NCBI GenBank assembly: GCA_024642205.1
Contig: JAHEBQ010000029.1
Coordinates: forward strand, 1 to 64,000
Reading direction: 5' to 3'
From: Planctomycetaceae bacterium
Lineage (GTDB): Bacteria > Planctomycetota > Planctomycetia > Pirellulales > Pirellulaceae
DNA length: 64,000 nt
Shown here piece after piece: positions 1 to 9,165 of this stretch. Position 1 is the first letter of the stretch; the number at the start of each line of letters is the position of its first letter. The notes beneath the pieces are model-generated. The model saw nothing but the letters and a program-made list of their open reading frames with translations, did no database searches and was not told the origin of the DNA. The translations under genes and the position numbers were made by a program.

Positions 1-295
1 TGACCTTCAAGTAAATCTGACCGGTCGTGTAATTCGATTCGCGTGTCAACGGCCCATTGGTGAATCGCTCGTAGTGCCCCAAATCGAGGTCCGTCTCGCT
101 GCCATCGTCCAGGACGTAAACTTCGCCGTGCTGGTAGGGACTCATCGTGCCGGGATCGACGTTGATGTACGGGTCAAGCTTTTGCATGCGAACCCGGAGC
201 CCACGTTGTTCAAGCACCATTCCAACCGACGCGCTGGTTAGACCTTTTCCCAGCGAACTGACAACGCCACCGGTCACAAAAATATGTTTAGTCAT
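1..295 (-). CDS. pyrG: CTP synthase, N-terminal part (runs off the window)
   Basis: Only the first 98 codons are present; the gene continues beyond position 1. The translation begins [20 protein letters not shown] and continues through [20 protein letters not shown] and [10 protein letters not shown]. These are hallmark segments of the synthetase (amidoligase) domain of CTP synthase: the ATP-binding glycine-rich loop and the Mg2+/UTP-site region. The full enzyme makes CTP from UTP, ATP and glutamine in the cytoplasm; its glutaminase domain would lie outside the window. kdsB lies upstream on the same strand with a gap of about 145 nt, so KdsB, which consumes CTP, is encoded next to the CTP-making enzyme. 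The ATG start is the only sensible one. Function is very secure; completeness cannot be judged. Confidence 0.96.
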   Translation of the reverse strand, partial: MTKHIFVTGGVVSSLGKGLTSASVGMVLEQRGLRVRMQKLDPYINVDPGTMSPYQHGEVYVLDDGSETDLDLGHYERFTNGPLTRESNYTTGQIYLKV

Positions 296-440
296 TCGCG
301 ATTCTCCTGATCTGCGGCCATGGTTTGTGCCGGCCCAACGCATTGAATATCCCGCCGATCAACAAAAATAGCGCATTTCCAGCAGGAAACGCGCCCCATG
401 TTAAAAGGTCAAGGCGTCCGTTGCCTCGACCGGTATCATA

Positions 441-1193
441 TCAATTTAGTTGACGAGTGACAAACGACCGGTAATCCTCGGGCGTATCGATGCCGACCGT
501 CGGGTGGTCAATCAGGCCCACCAGAATCGCTTTGCCGCCCGCCAAAACACGCAGCTGCTCCAGGGACTCAATTCTTTCCATCGGCGATGCCGGGAGGTGA
601 GGAATCTTGAGCAAGAAATCCCTCCGGTAACAGTAGAGTCCGACGTGCTGGAGAAAAACGGGCGGAATCGCTCCCAAGTAGTCATCACTCCAATCGCGGG
701 GGTGCGGAATGACGCTGCGGCTGAAATACATCGCTTGACCCGATTGGTCCAATACGACCTTCACGCAACTCGGGTCTTCCAGCATTTCGCGGGTTCGGAT
801 CGGTGTCGCCAACGTCGACATCGGGACACCGGGATTTTGCTCAAGCAATGAAATCGCCAGATCTATCGCCTCAGCGGAGAGTTCAGGCTCATCTCCCTGA
901 ACGTTCACAATCAGGTCAAAGGCAGCCAGCGATTGGGCGACTTCCGCGACTCGGTCGGTGCCGCAGACGTGCCCTGGATCAGTCAAAACGACATGGCCAC
1001 CGAATGACTCGACTTCGTTAACGATTTCCGGATGATCCGCAGCCACAATGACTTGCGAGGCCTTCCGGCTTCGAGAAGCCGATTCATAAGTGTGTTGCAA
1101 AATCGATTTCCCGGTTTCGTTCAGCAACAACTTGCGCGGCAAACGGGTCGAGTCCAAGCGGGCGGGAATTATGATGACGGAGTTCACCAGCAC
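441..1193 (-). CDS. kdsB: 3-deoxy-manno-octulosonate cytidylyltransferase (CMP-Kdo synthetase)
   Basis: KdsB activates Kdo with CTP to give CMP-Kdo, the donor for the inner core of lipopolysaccharide. The 250-residue length matches the family. The N terminus carries the nucleotide-binding motif PARLDSTRLPRKLL (residues 11-24). NVQGDEPEL near residue 100 supplies the metal-binding Asp, and HVGLYCYRRDFL near residue 185 is a family signature. The start shown is GTG, and a second GTG two codons later is equally possible. Its presence implies a Gram-negative type LPS, as expected for many planctomycetes. It is transcribed toward pyrG and may share an operon with it, and it is divergent from sdhC across a 519-nt gap. 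Confidence 0.95.
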   Translation of the reverse strand: MLVNSVIIIPARLDSTRLPRKLLLNETGKSILQHTYESASRSRKASQVIVAADHPEIVNEVESFGGHVVLTDPGHVCGTDRVAEVAQSLAAFDLIVNVQGDEPELSAEAIDLAISLLEQNPGVPMSTLATPIRTREMLEDPSCVKVVLDQSGQAMYFSRSVIPHPRDWSDDYLGAIPPVFLQHVGLYCYRRDFLLKIPHLPASPMERIESLEQLRVLAGGKAILVGLIDHPTVGIDTPEDYRSFVTRQLN

Positions 1194-1712
1194 AAGCCTT
1201 CCGAAAAATTGAGCCCCTTACAGTGTCAGGATGAAACGCGGGCTTCAACGTTGCTGCCCATGGAGCGGCACCCCATTCGTCGTTTGGGTGATCGCAGTCC
1301 GTGCCAGGACGGATAATTCCGAATTTGAGTCTTGACTCAGCATTAGAATGTTAACCCCGGGATCGCGGATTGCCACTCCCCGACTTCCAATCCCGTTCCC
1401 GCGGAAACGATGACGATTGGGTGGATTCAAACCGCTCCCGCGTGTCGAGATCAGACCAGGGCAATCCCGGACCGGTTTTTTCAAGTTAATTACTCCCAAT
1501 CCTTTCAGTTCAACCGGAAAGGAGTTCACGATTGCCTCGGTCCTGCAGCAACGATTCAGACTTTGATGGCGACCCGTCATTCAGTCATGCCGGGGAAACC
1601 GATACAATTGAACCGTAACCGGCCAAAAAATGGAATCCTTGGGATTATTGGCCGAACCGTACCCCCTTAACCTGGACCGGGAACGCCCGTTGGCCCAGTG
1701 TAAACTGAAAAC
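1194..1712. other. Divergent intergenic region kdsB / sdhC
   Basis: No convincing gene lies in these 519 nt; the short frames have no recognisable protein character. The region must hold the promoters for kdsB (minus) and the sdh operon (plus). A perfect 6-nt inverted repeat with a 2-nt loop, TGAGTC-TT-GACTCA, lies at 1326-1339. It resembles an operator half-site pair, but its function is unknown. No clear -35/-10 pair was found for sdhC. Confidence 0.4.
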
Positions 1713-2447
1713 ATGAATCGTATTCAATCCCTGTACGCCAGTACCATTGGCAAAAAGTTTATTGCTTCGATCACCGGACTGATTCTTTTTGGTTTTCTCC
1801 TCGGCCATGTTGCAGGAAACCTGAAAGTATTTACCGGGACCACTGCCGACGGTGTGCCTCATATCGACGAGTACGGACAATTCCTGAAAGTCGCCGGCGA
1901 ACCAATGATCCCAGAGATGTTTGCGCTCTGGAGTGCTCGCGTTGTGTTACTCGTTGCGTTGATCCTGCATGTCCTGGTCGTGGTGCAACTGGCATTGTTG
2001 AGCGCCGAAGCTCGCCCGATCAATTACGTCAAAAGCAGGAAGAAAGCGGCAACCCTGCCGGCCTTGTGGATGATGTTTTCTGGATTGCTGATCCTTTGCT
2101 TCATCATATTTCATATTTTACATTTCACGACTGGCACCATTCGACTGGGTAAGTTTGAGCACGGATACATCTACAATAACCTCACGCACTCGTTCTCAAA
2201 CCCGGTCGTCGCGGTGGGCTATGTTTTCGTGATGATTGTCCTGGGCCTCCATTTGAACCATGGCGTGTGGAGCATGTTCCAGACGCTGGGGCTGGATAAT
2301 CCTGATCGCAACAAGTCTCTCCGTGTCTTTGCGACCGGTCTGACGATTGTCATCATTCTCGGATTCATCGTTGTTCCGATCTCGTTCATGTCAGGAATGA
2401 TGCCAGGGGTGGTTACCTACTCCCATGAATTATTGACGGGACACTGA
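1713..2447 (+). CDS. sdhC: Succinate dehydrogenase cytochrome b subunit (single-anchor type)
   Basis: This is the membrane anchor of succinate dehydrogenase (complex II). It has 244 residues with five hydrophobic segments at about 18-38, 70-96, 116-138, 164-186 and 206-228. Candidate haem-ligand histidines sit inside them: His32, His86, His134/137 and His180/183. A single large five-helix anchor replacing separate SdhC and SdhD is characteristic of the type B, di-haem enzymes known from Bacillus and Wolinella, which usually react with menaquinone. Quinone type here is inference. It is followed by sdhA after a 96-nt gap and then sdhB, so the order is C-A-B. No sdhD is present, consistent with this type. 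Confidence 0.93.
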   Translation: MNRIQSLYASTIGKKFIASITGLILFGFLLGHVAGNLKVFTGTTADGVPHIDEYGQFLKVAGEPMIPEMFALWSARVVLLVALILHVLVVVQLALLSAEARPINYVKSRKKAATLPALWMMFSGLLILCFIIFHILHFTTGTIRLGKFEHGYIYNNLTHSFSNPVVAVGYVFVMIVLGLHLNHGVWSMFQTLGLDNPDRNKSLRVFATGLTIVIILGFIVVPISFMSGMMPGVVTYSHELLTGH

Positions 2448-2543
2448 CGAAACGAGCCAGGTCAGTGGCACGGTGCATTTTCAATCCATCTTCCGTTGGC
2501 CGAGTTCGAACCGAAACGAAACGCTTAATCAAGAGTCTGATTC

Positions 2544-4466
2544 ATGCTCACATTAAATTCGAAAATTCCGTCCGGCCCGATCGAGAACGCCTGGACGCGC
2601 CACGTCAACAACAACCTGCGACTGGTCGGCCCCAAGAACCGACCGAAATACAAGATCATTGTCGTGGGCAGCGGATTGGCGGGAGCGTCCGCCGCGGCAT
2701 CGATGGGGGCGATGGGCTACAAAGTCGAGTGTTTTTGTTTTCAGGACTCGCCGCGCCGTGCCCACAGCATTGCCGCCCAGGGCGGAATCAACGCCTCGAA
2801 AAACTATCGCAACGACGGCGATTCGACCTGGCGCTTGTTTTACGATACGCAAAAGGGTGGCGATTACCGTGCCCGCGAACAAAACGTCTACCGTTTGGCC
2901 GAATTGAGCACGGCGATCATCGACCAAGCCGTCGCGCAGGGCGTACCCTTTGCCCGCGAATACGGTGGCAAGCTCGCCAATCGCTCGTTTGGAGGAGTGC
3001 TGGTCGAACGCACGTTTTATTGTCGCGGAGAAACGGGCCAACAGCTTTTGCTGGGAGCCTACTCTGCACTGGAGGAGCAGATCGCCGCCAAAACGGTCAA
3101 AATGCATACGCGGACCGAGATGCTGGACCTGGTGGTTGCCGATGGAAAAGCTCGCGGCATTGTTGTTCGCAATCTCGAGACCGGAAAAATAACCTCGCAT
3201 GCCGCGGATGCAGTCGTATTGGCGACGGGTGGCTACGGCAACGTCTATTATCTTTCGACCAACGCCAAAGGCTGCAATGTCACGGCGAATTTTCGGGCAT
3301 ACCGTCGAGGCGCCGGTTTTGCCAATCCGTGTTTCACACAGATCCACCCGACCTCAATCCCGGCATCGGGCGAATATCAGTCAAAACTGACGTTGATGAG
3401 TGAATCGTTGAGAAACGACGGCCGGATCTGGGTGCCTCGTAATCCAGAGGAAAAACGCGCTCCGGCCAACATCCCGGAAGCCGACCGTTATTATTATCTC
3501 GAAGAACGCTACCCCCGATTCGGCAACCTCGTCCCGCGCGATGTCGCGGCCAGAAACGCCAAAGACGTCTGCGACAAAGGACTGGGCGTCGGGCCAACTG
3601 GATACGGTGTGTATCTCGACTTCGGAGCTGCGATCCAGGATAAGGGCGAGGAGGCCGTTAAAGCGAAATACGACAACCTGTTCGAAATGTACGAACGAAT
3701 CACTGCCGACGATCCCACGAAAACGCCGATGCGGATCTACCCCGCAGTCCATTACACGATGGGCGGGTTGTGGGTCGATTACAACTTGATGACCAACCTG
3801 CCGGGTCTTTACTCAATCGGGGAATCGAATTTTGCCGATCACGGCGCTAATCGCCTGGGAGCCAGCTCGTTGATGCAATGCCTGGCCGACGGCTATTTTA
3901 TCCTCCCGGTTACGATCGGCGACTTCCTCAGCCAACACCCGGCGGGGGAGGTGGATACCCACCATCCCGCCTTTCAGGAAGTCGAAAAGGAAGTCAGTGG
4001 GCAGATCGATCGGCTGCTTTCGGTCAACGGAACCCGTTCATCCGAGTCATTCCACCGTGAACTCGGCAAGATCATGTGGGAACATTGCGGGATATCTCGC
4101 AACAAAGAGGGTTTGGAAGAAGGGCTCCGGAAGATCCCGGAGCTCCGCGAAGAATTCTGGAAAGATCTGAAACTACCCGGGAGCAGCGACCATCTGAACC
4201 AGTCGTTGGAACACGCAGGCCGTGTTGTCGACTTTCTTGATTTCGGCGAATTGATGTGTCGCGATGCCTTGTTGAGAGATGAATCCTGCGGTTGTCATTT
4301 GCGCGAAGAACACCAAACTCCCGAAGGCGAAGCCAAACGCGACGACGAGAGATTCGCCCACGTCGCCGTGTTCGAATACAAAGGCGAAGGGGTTGCCCCC
4401 GAATTAAACAAGGAACCGCTGGCATTTGACGCATTGCCGCTGGCCGCGAGGAATTACAAAACATGA
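2544..4466 (+). CDS. sdhA: Succinate dehydrogenase / fumarate reductase flavoprotein subunit
   Basis: This is the catalytic flavoprotein that oxidises succinate to fumarate. It has 640 residues, typical for type B enzymes. The dinucleotide-binding motif [20 protein letters not shown] spans about residues 40-60. [11 protein letters not shown] follows, with His74 as the expected covalent FAD attachment site. ESLRNDGR near residue 290 and [10 protein letters not shown] near residue 405 contribute active-site residues, and [12 protein letters not shown] is the C-terminal FAD-domain signature. The stop codon overlaps the sdhB start by 4 nt (ATGA), indicating translational coupling. The enzyme sits at the cytoplasmic face of the membrane, held by SdhC through SdhB. 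Confidence 0.97.
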   Translation: MLTLNSKIPSGPIENAWTRHVNNNLRLVGPKNRPKYKIIVVGSGLAGASAAASMGAMGYKVECFCFQDSPRRAHSIAAQGGINASKNYRNDGDSTWRLFYDTQKGGDYRAREQNVYRLAELSTAIIDQAVAQGVPFAREYGGKLANRSFGGVLVERTFYCRGETGQQLLLGAYSALEEQIAAKTVKMHTRTEMLDLVVADGKARGIVVRNLETGKITSHAADAVVLATGGYGNVYYLSTNAKGCNVTANFRAYRRGAGFANPCFTQIHPTSIPASGEYQSKLTLMSESLRNDGRIWVPRNPEEKRAPANIPEADRYYYLEERYPRFGNLVPRDVAARNAKDVCDKGLGVGPTGYGVYLDFGAAIQDKGEEAVKAKYDNLFEMYERITADDPTKTPMRIYPAVHYTMGGLWVDYNLMTNLPGLYSIGESNFADHGANRLGASSLMQCLADGYFILPVTIGDFLSQHPAGEVDTHHPAFQEVEKEVSGQIDRLLSVNGTRSSESFHRELGKIMWEHCGISRNKEGLEEGLRKIPELREEFWKDLKLPGSSDHLNQSLEHAGRVVDFLDFGELMCRDALLRDESCGCHLREEHQTPEGEAKRDDERFAHVAVFEYKGEGVAPELNKEPLAFDALPLAARNYKT

Positions 4467-5239
4467 AAATCAAACTACATGTCTGGCGTCAGTCAACGCG
4501 CACCGACAAGGGCCGGATGGAATCATACGAACTCGACAATGTCGTTCCCGACATGTCATTCCTCGAAATGATGGACACGCTCAACGAAAAGCTGACCATC
4601 GAAGGCCACGACCCCGTTGCGTTCGATCACGACTGTCGCGAGGGAGTCTGCGGAATGTGTTCCATGGTGATCAATGGCGAAGCCCACGGCCCCAAGTCCG
4701 AAACGACGACTTGTCAATTGTATATGCGCCATTTCAAGGACGGTGCGGAGATTTACATTGAACCCTGGAGGGCCAGCGCGTTCCCGGTGGTGAAAGACCT
4801 GGTCGTCGACCGATCCGCATTTGACCGGATCATCCAGGCCGGCGGCTTTATCAGCAATCACTCAGGCCCCAAACCAGATCCTAATTCGATTCCGATCGAA
4901 CCGGAAGTCGCCGAAACCTCTCTCGATGCCGCGACCTGTATCGGCTGTGGTGCCTGCGTCGCGGCTTGTCCCAACGGTTCCGCCATGTTGTTTACTGCGG
5001 CCAAAGCGTCCCACCTGGGGATGCTGCCCCAGGGGCAACCCGAGCGATTTGACCGCGCCCAATCGATGGTCAAGCAAATGGAATCCGAAGGGTTTGGCTC
5101 TTGCCGGAACTACGCCGAATGTGAAGCTCAATGCCCCAAAGGGATCAGCATCGCATTCATTGGCCGATTGAACAGTGATTTCCTGCGTGCATCATTGCTG
5201 GAACCGGTTGATCGCCGCGGCGAGATGAAGTCCCAGTAG
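4463..5239 (+). CDS. sdhB: Succinate dehydrogenase iron-sulfur subunit
   Basis: SdhB carries electrons from FAD to the quinone site through three clusters. The 258-residue protein shows all the ligand sets. A [2Fe-2S] set is [10 protein letters not shown] plus a downstream Cys in TTTCQ (residues about 55-90). A [4Fe-4S] set is [14 protein letters not shown] (about 155-170). A third set, [14 protein letters not shown] (about 213-228), provides the remaining cluster ligands. The start overlaps the sdhA stop (ATGA). It is the last gene of the sdhCAB operon; the next gene is convergent. Confidence 0.96.
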   Translation: MKIKLHVWRQSTRTDKGRMESYELDNVVPDMSFLEMMDTLNEKLTIEGHDPVAFDHDCREGVCGMCSMVINGEAHGPKSETTTCQLYMRHFKDGAEIYIEPWRASAFPVVKDLVVDRSAFDRIIQAGGFISNHSGPKPDPNSIPIEPEVAETSLDAATCIGCGACVAACPNGSAMLFTAAKASHLGMLPQGQPERFDRAQSMVKQMESEGFGSCRNYAECEAQCPKGISIAFIGRLNSDFLRASLLEPVDRRGEMKSQ

Positions 5240-5251
5240 CCCGGGAATGAC

Positions 5252-5273
5252 CGGAATTCCAACTTCCGTTTTT
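5252..5273 (+). terminator. Weak candidate terminator after sdhB
   Basis: A short hairpin (CGGAA / TTCCG, 7-nt loop) is followed by five T residues, 12 nt after the sdhB stop. The stem is only 5 bp. A competing hairpin CCGTTT / AAACGG at 5266-5283 overlaps it. The position between convergent genes suits a terminator, but the signal is weak. Confidence 0.3.
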
Positions 5274-5445
5274 CGGGAAACGGGGATTCGATTCAATACG
5301 ACAACCCGAAAAGGGTTCGCCGGAATCCTCGCCCGCCGGAAAAACAGCGGGACTGAAGAGTCCTGTTTGCAGTGGCAATCCAAACGGATGCGTCCGGTTC
5401 CGGTTGCCAGCTACGTACTCCTGGCGAGAACGCACCGTGTTAGCG

Positions 5446-6270
5446 TCAATCCAGGCGACCTTGCATCTTCAGGACCCAATGCGTGAATTCGTACAGCGAA
5501 GTGACTTCGCGTTTTTGGATGGCTCCGAAATATTGTTCCGAGCCGGCCGGCATCGCGCGGTTTAGCCAAACCGCGTTCCAACCGGCCAGTCTCGGTGCGA
5601 CGCAGTCGTTTTCGAAATCGTCACCGACCATCAAGATCACTGGTTGTTGCGAAGGTTCATCGGAAACGCACTTGATCGCCTCTTCGATTTGCTGGAAAAA
5701 CAACGGACTGGGTTTCCGAAATCCGATTTGCGATGAACAAAACACATAGTCGGCAGACGACAACGGGTGGAGAGATTGGACAATCGATGCCAATCGGGAA
5801 TCAAAATTAGACGCCAAACCGATTTCGATTCCGTGTTGTTGCAATGCCCACCAACACGCCTCCACATCCGAGTAGACTTCCCAGTGCCCAGGTTCCTCGA
5901 AATGACCCCAGAGATCGTCGAACAAGTCTGCGGGGGAATCCAATTCCAAAAAAACGTCGTAGACCAGCTGCTGCCACATCTCTCGTTCAATTGAGTCGTC
6001 CGAGCTGAGCTCGTCGAGGGCAGGAAATGACAGGCTTGAGTCGTTAAAACGCGATTGGGCTGACTCGCCGACATTGAAATACTTTCGGCGGGATTCGGAA
6101 ATCCGCTGTTTGATTTGGCGATGGCTCAACCGGCTTCCATGCTTTTGACCGAGCCGGTAGTAGACATCAGCAACGCCGGGATTGGGTTTGATCACCGTTC
6201 CAACAGCGTCAAAAAGTACAATCGTGTGCGGCCGGTTCACGTTGAGCCTTGGGTTGCGAATATGACTCAA
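5446..6270 (-). CDS. HAD-superfamily hydrolase, subfamily IA-like
   Basis: This is a haloacid-dehalogenase-fold hydrolase of 274 residues. Motif I is LFDAVGTV near residue 20, motif II ASNFDSR near residue 154, motif III the Lys in GFRKPSP near residue 187, and motif IV GDDFENDC near residue 217. The helical cap lies between motifs I and II. Motif I has the nucleophile Asp, but the second Asp of the usual DxD is Val, so the normal acid/base of phosphatases is missing. That substitution occurs in some non-phosphatase or poorly characterised HAD groups, so substrate and even reaction are unclear. The longest frame begins with TTG; a GTG ten codons later (6240), preceded by AAGG, is an equally good start. 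It is convergent with sdhB. Confidence 0.8.
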   Translation of the reverse strand: MSHIRNPRLNVNRPHTIVLFDAVGTVIKPNPGVADVYYRLGQKHGSRLSHRQIKQRISESRRKYFNVGESAQSRFNDSSLSFPALDELSSDDSIEREMWQQLVYDVFLELDSPADLFDDLWGHFEEPGHWEVYSDVEACWWALQQHGIEIGLASNFDSRLASIVQSLHPLSSADYVFCSSQIGFRKPSPLFFQQIEEAIKCVSDEPSQQPVILMVGDDFENDCVAPRLAGWNAVWLNRAMPAGSEQYFGAIQKREVTSLYEFTHWVLKMQGRLD

Positions 6271-6342
6271 TGAAAATCAAAAAGCGGGAAACTACCGGCC
6301 GTATGGCAGCCAAGCGCTGCCCAGGAATCCGGTCAATCAGGA

Positions 6343-7788
6343 CTAACGGTCGATCGTCGTCGATCTCGCCTGGTCAACGGAGGGGCGAGAACTCAAACCC
6401 CGAATCGAAGCTTCCAATCGATCGTCGTCGAAACTGGGCCAGGCCTGAATCCTGGGAATTGCGGACTCAACACCGGCCATCGGCAATTCCGACTCCGGAA
6501 ATACATTTCGAACGATGACCGGATCGGCAACGCTTTTGATACTGACGATCGGCGAAACGGGTTCATGTCGATCAATGGGAGTTGTGGCTCGCATCCGTAA
6601 AATCTGAACCTGCGCAAACGGAGGGTTTGGACTAGCGATCTTGAGACGCGAGCGCTGCGTGATCCGGTCGAGCGTTTGATCCGCTCGCGTCTTGTTTCTT
6701 TCGAGCGGATGGTCCTCGTCTTGAATAACCACGCCGCCAACCACAGCAGAGGTCGATTTCAATAGCCTGCTCGCATTGTTTTCCGTCGGAACGTGATAGC
6801 CGGCGGATTTGGTAAATTCATCCGGGGCGAGCTCCATCTGAGGTTGTGACTGATTTTGACGCACCGGGTCGATCTCCGGAAGTCGATCGCTGGCTTGTGA
6901 TTCCACGAATGGCGAGTCCGAAGTGGAGGAATAGACAGGGCGATCAGACGTCGTTTTTTCATTCAGCGTGGGCAAATCTTTAAACGCCATGGCATCCTTG
7001 GTGGGCAATCCCGAACTTCCAATTCCTCGTTGATCCGCGATCCGGCAATCGGAAATGACATGATTTCTGGTAGGCACAGCCCTCAACACGATCGGGGCCG
7101 GAACGGTCATCTCGAAGGCTTTGGCTGGCAAAGTCTCGCGATCGGTTTCAAGAGATGGAGCGCGACTGAAAGGATCGGAAACCGGAATAGCCTCCTCCAG
7201 CACGGGGGACTCCGGGACAATTTTCGAAGTTGAAATCGAAGTCGCCTTGGTTCGATTCTTCGAATTGTCCTGATTGTTGCTGTCCTGAGTGACAGATTGT
7301 ACCTGTTCCTGTTCTTCCACCACGGGAGCACCCGTCATCACCTGGGCCGATGGTGATACTCCCGATGTATTGGACTCCACGTTATCAACGCTTGGAACAG
7401 CACGTCCTGATTCGGGAGGCTGGGGAATTTCATCACCGTCTTCCAGATCCCTGTTCAGTGGCAGAGGAGCTTCTGGCAGTTCCATGGGCGGACGCTCAGG
7501 CTGCAGCAGCGATTCTGCCGGAGCCGGATCTTCCGAGAATTGGCCGGTCGAATCCGGACCGGAGCTGTCGGCTGAGCTCCAGGTTTCCTGACCGGTCGTC
7601 GGGGAGTGATACTGCCCTGGGCAGGAGCCCGGATCGGTGGGTCCGTTTCCCATGAAGCCTGGATTGCTGATCAAACCACCGCAGAATCCCTGGAGAAGAG
7701 GAAGTCGGCACCGTTCGCCCCAAGAGCATCCTCCGACAAGGGAAACGGTCAAACCAAGGACCAGGCAGGAAGTGATTCGAAATTGCAT
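6343..7788 (-). CDS. Putative lipoprotein, low-complexity, unknown function
   Basis: This 481-residue protein begins MQFRITSCLVLGLTVSLVGG followed by Cys21. The LVGGC lipobox shows that it is very likely lipid-anchored in the envelope by signal peptidase II. The remainder is rich in Pro, Ser, Thr, Glu and Gln with no recognisable domain or catalytic motif, and it is probably disordered. Blocks such as LPEAPLPLNRDLEDGDE point to a linker-like surface protein. A good ribosome-binding sequence (TGAGG) lies just upstream of the ATG. It stands alone, with a 72-nt gap to the HAD gene. Function is unknown; only the export signal is supported. Confidence 0.72.
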   Translation of the reverse strand: MQFRITSCLVLGLTVSLVGGCSWGERCRLPLLQGFCGGLISNPGFMGNGPTDPGSCPGQYHSPTTGQETWSSADSSGPDSTGQFSEDPAPAESLLQPERPPMELPEAPLPLNRDLEDGDEIPQPPESGRAVPSVDNVESNTSGVSPSAQVMTGAPVVEEQEQVQSVTQDSNNQDNSKNRTKATSISTSKIVPESPVLEEAIPVSDPFSRAPSLETDRETLPAKAFEMTVPAPIVLRAVPTRNHVISDCRIADQRGIGSSGLPTKDAMAFKDLPTLNEKTTSDRPVYSSTSDSPFVESQASDRLPEIDPVRQNQSQPQMELAPDEFTKSAGYHVPTENNASRLLKSTSAVVGGVVIQDEDHPLERNKTRADQTLDRITQRSRLKIASPNPPFAQVQILRMRATTPIDRHEPVSPIVSIKSVADPVIVRNVFPESELPMAGVESAIPRIQAWPSFDDDRLEASIRGLSSRPSVDQARSTTIDR

Positions 7789-7799
7789 GTCAGCCTCAT

Positions 7800-7882
7800 T
7801 TCATGAAAACGACAACTCCAATCGCCCCACCAAGCCGTTTGGTGGTTGCAACCGGCAGATCGCATTGTTTCTTCATGAAAAC
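7800..7882. repeat. Two copies of TTCATGAAAAC upstream of the lipoprotein gene
   Basis: An 11-nt sequence TTCATGAAAAC, with the palindromic core TTCATGAA, occurs at 7800-7810 and again at 7872-7882. Both are followed by loosely similar CGACNCC-type sequence. Between them, CCACCAA-GCCGT-TTGGTGG forms a 7-bp hairpin (7827-7845). The pair lies in the leader of the gene starting at 7788 and could be a protein-binding site. No regulator is identified. Confidence 0.35.
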
Positions 7883-8048
7883 ATCGACGCCTACAATCCA
7901 AACGGTCGGGTTTTCTGTTGACGGAGAAAGACCCTTCTCAATCGGCCTGAGGCCCAAGACAGAAACAACCGTCGCCGAACGAAAGACCCTCACAGCTGAC
8001 ACAACCTGAGTTCCGGTTAGGTAAGTCTGTCAAAGATTGGGGTGCGGC

Positions 8049-8399
8049 TCAAATACCCAATTGATCGATCTTGGCAGCCAGAATGAAGTCGTTTTCACTC
8101 AGGCCGCCGATCGCGTGGGTCCAGATCTCGATTGAGACATGTTTGTAACCAACCAGGTGGAGGTCCGGGTGGTGGGCTTCGGCCTCCGCCAGCTCGCCGA
8201 CGCGGTTAAAAAAGTCCAACCCACTGACAAAGTTCTTGACCGTCCAGTCTTTGCGGATACGCTGGTTGTCATGGGTCAGATACCAGCCGGGTAGCTTCTG
8301 GAGCTGTTCGGTGACAAAGGGCAGGGGACAGGCATCGACGCCGCCTTCGCAGGGGACGCATTTCTTGGTGGTAAGTTGTTCGGAATTCTGGATTTCCAT
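8049..8399 (-). CDS. phhB: Pterin-4a-carbinolamine dehydratase
   Basis: This 116-residue protein matches the small PCD/DCoH family. The core is LPGWYLTHDNQRIRKDWTVK, followed by EAEAHHPDLHLVGYKHVSIE and WTHAIGGLSENDFILAAKID. The HHPDLH histidines and the THAIGGL segment are the family's active-site positions. The enzyme dehydrates 4a-hydroxytetrahydropterin, recycling the cofactor used by aromatic amino acid hydroxylases; moonlighting in other pterin pathways is common. No hydroxylase gene is nearby. The first 25 residues include CVPCEGGVDAC, a cysteine-containing N-terminal stretch seen in many bacterial members. The start overlaps the stop of the small upstream ORF by one base (TGATG). Confidence 0.93.
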   Translation of the reverse strand: MEIQNSEQLTTKKCVPCEGGVDACPLPFVTEQLQKLPGWYLTHDNQRIRKDWTVKNFVSGLDFFNRVGELAEAEAHHPDLHLVGYKHVSIEIWTHAIGGLSENDFILAAKIDQLGI

Positions 8400-8596
8400 C
8401 AGGGCACCTTTTTGGTTTTGGATTTCTTACTTCGTGGCTGACAACCGATCGCGAATGGGCTCATTTCACGATCCCTGGATTGGCCTGTTTTCTTGCTTGT
8501 ACGGCTTTGGATGCCGGCGTTATGCGGAGTCCTGGCGGGTCCAGGACGTCGAACCCGAAAGCGGTCGCAGGCCTTGCATTCAGCTTGTATCGTCAC
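8399..8596 (-). CDS. Possible small basic protein (65 residues), between HD gene and phhB
   Basis: This short frame fills the gap between two real genes. Its GTG start overlaps the stop of the upstream HD gene by 4 nt (GTGA), and its own TGA overlaps the phhB ATG by one base. The product is strongly basic. It begins with a CKACDRFRVRRP stretch faintly like a half zinc ribbon and ends SKKSKTKKVP. No family is recognised. The double overlap is what operon-internal genes in this window look like, and it argues for translation. Against it are the short length and a biased composition that could arise from a non-coding spacer. Confidence 0.38.
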   Translation of the reverse strand: MTIQAECKACDRFRVRRPGPARTPHNAGIQSRTSKKTGQSRDREMSPFAIGCQPRSKKSKTKKVP

Positions 8597-9162
8597 GCCG
8601 GCAAAAGTTGCAGCGCTTCCGCATGATCCGAGAAAGCATCGATCACAAACTGTATGTGTTCGTTGAGTTCGATTCCGAGCTCTTCGGCCCCGAGCGTGAT
8701 ATCGGCTCGGCTTACCTTTTCGGCAAAGCTCTTCTGTTTCATTTTTTTGCGTACGCTCTGGGCTGTCATTCCATGGATTCCATTGGGGCGAACCAGGGCG
8801 ACCGCGGTAATGAACCCGGACAGCTCGTCACAGGCGAACAACGACTTGTCAAGCAGCGACACACGGGGACAGTCAGGCACGTCGTCGACGTGGGATTTGA
8901 TCGCGTAAATGACATCGTCGGGATAGCCTTGCTCGGCCAGGATTCTGGCTCCTTGTAACGGATGGTCGGGAGGCGAAGGCCAGCGTTCATAATCAAAATC
9001 GTGAAGCAGACCGACGATGCCCCATTTCTCCATGTCTTCCCCGAATTTTTGGGCGTAAGCCCGCATGGCGATCTCCACGCTTAACATATGCCGGCGGAGG
9101 CCATCCTGCCGGGTGTATTGACACATCAAAGCCAACGCCGCTACGCGATCGGGCAACCCCAT
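8593..9162 (-). CDS. HD-domain protein (predicted metal-dependent phosphohydrolase)
   Basis: This 189-residue protein has the HD-superfamily metal-binding pattern. His25 is in RHMLSVE, the HD pair is His54-Asp55 in GLLHDFDYER, and a further His lies in SHVDDV near residue 109. It belongs to the small HDIG-type cytoplasmic group, whose members hydrolyse nucleotides or other phosphoesters; substrate cannot be told from sequence. YERWPSPPDHPLQGARIL is a conserved block of this group. It starts 3 nt after the stop of the upstream TPR gene and overlaps the following small ORF, so it is part of a TPR-HD-phhB transcription unit. Confidence 0.82.
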   Translation of the reverse strand: MGLPDRVAALALMCQYTRQDGLRRHMLSVEIAMRAYAQKFGEDMEKWGIVGLLHDFDYERWPSPPDHPLQGARILAEQGYPDDVIYAIKSHVDDVPDCPRVSLLDKSLFACDELSGFITAVALVRPNGIHGMTAQSVRKKMKQKSFAEKVSRADITLGAEELGIELNEHIQFVIDAFSDHAEALQLLPA

Positions 9163-9165
9163 GGT

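Noticed and set aside
1245..1580. 111-codon minus-strand frame upstream of kdsB
   Set aside because: No protein-like segments, and it occupies the divergent promoter region.
7796..8002. 68-codon minus-strand frame upstream of the lipoprotein gene
   Set aside because: It lies in a leader rich in repeats, has no recognisable features, and an equally long opposite frame mirrors it, so chance is likely.
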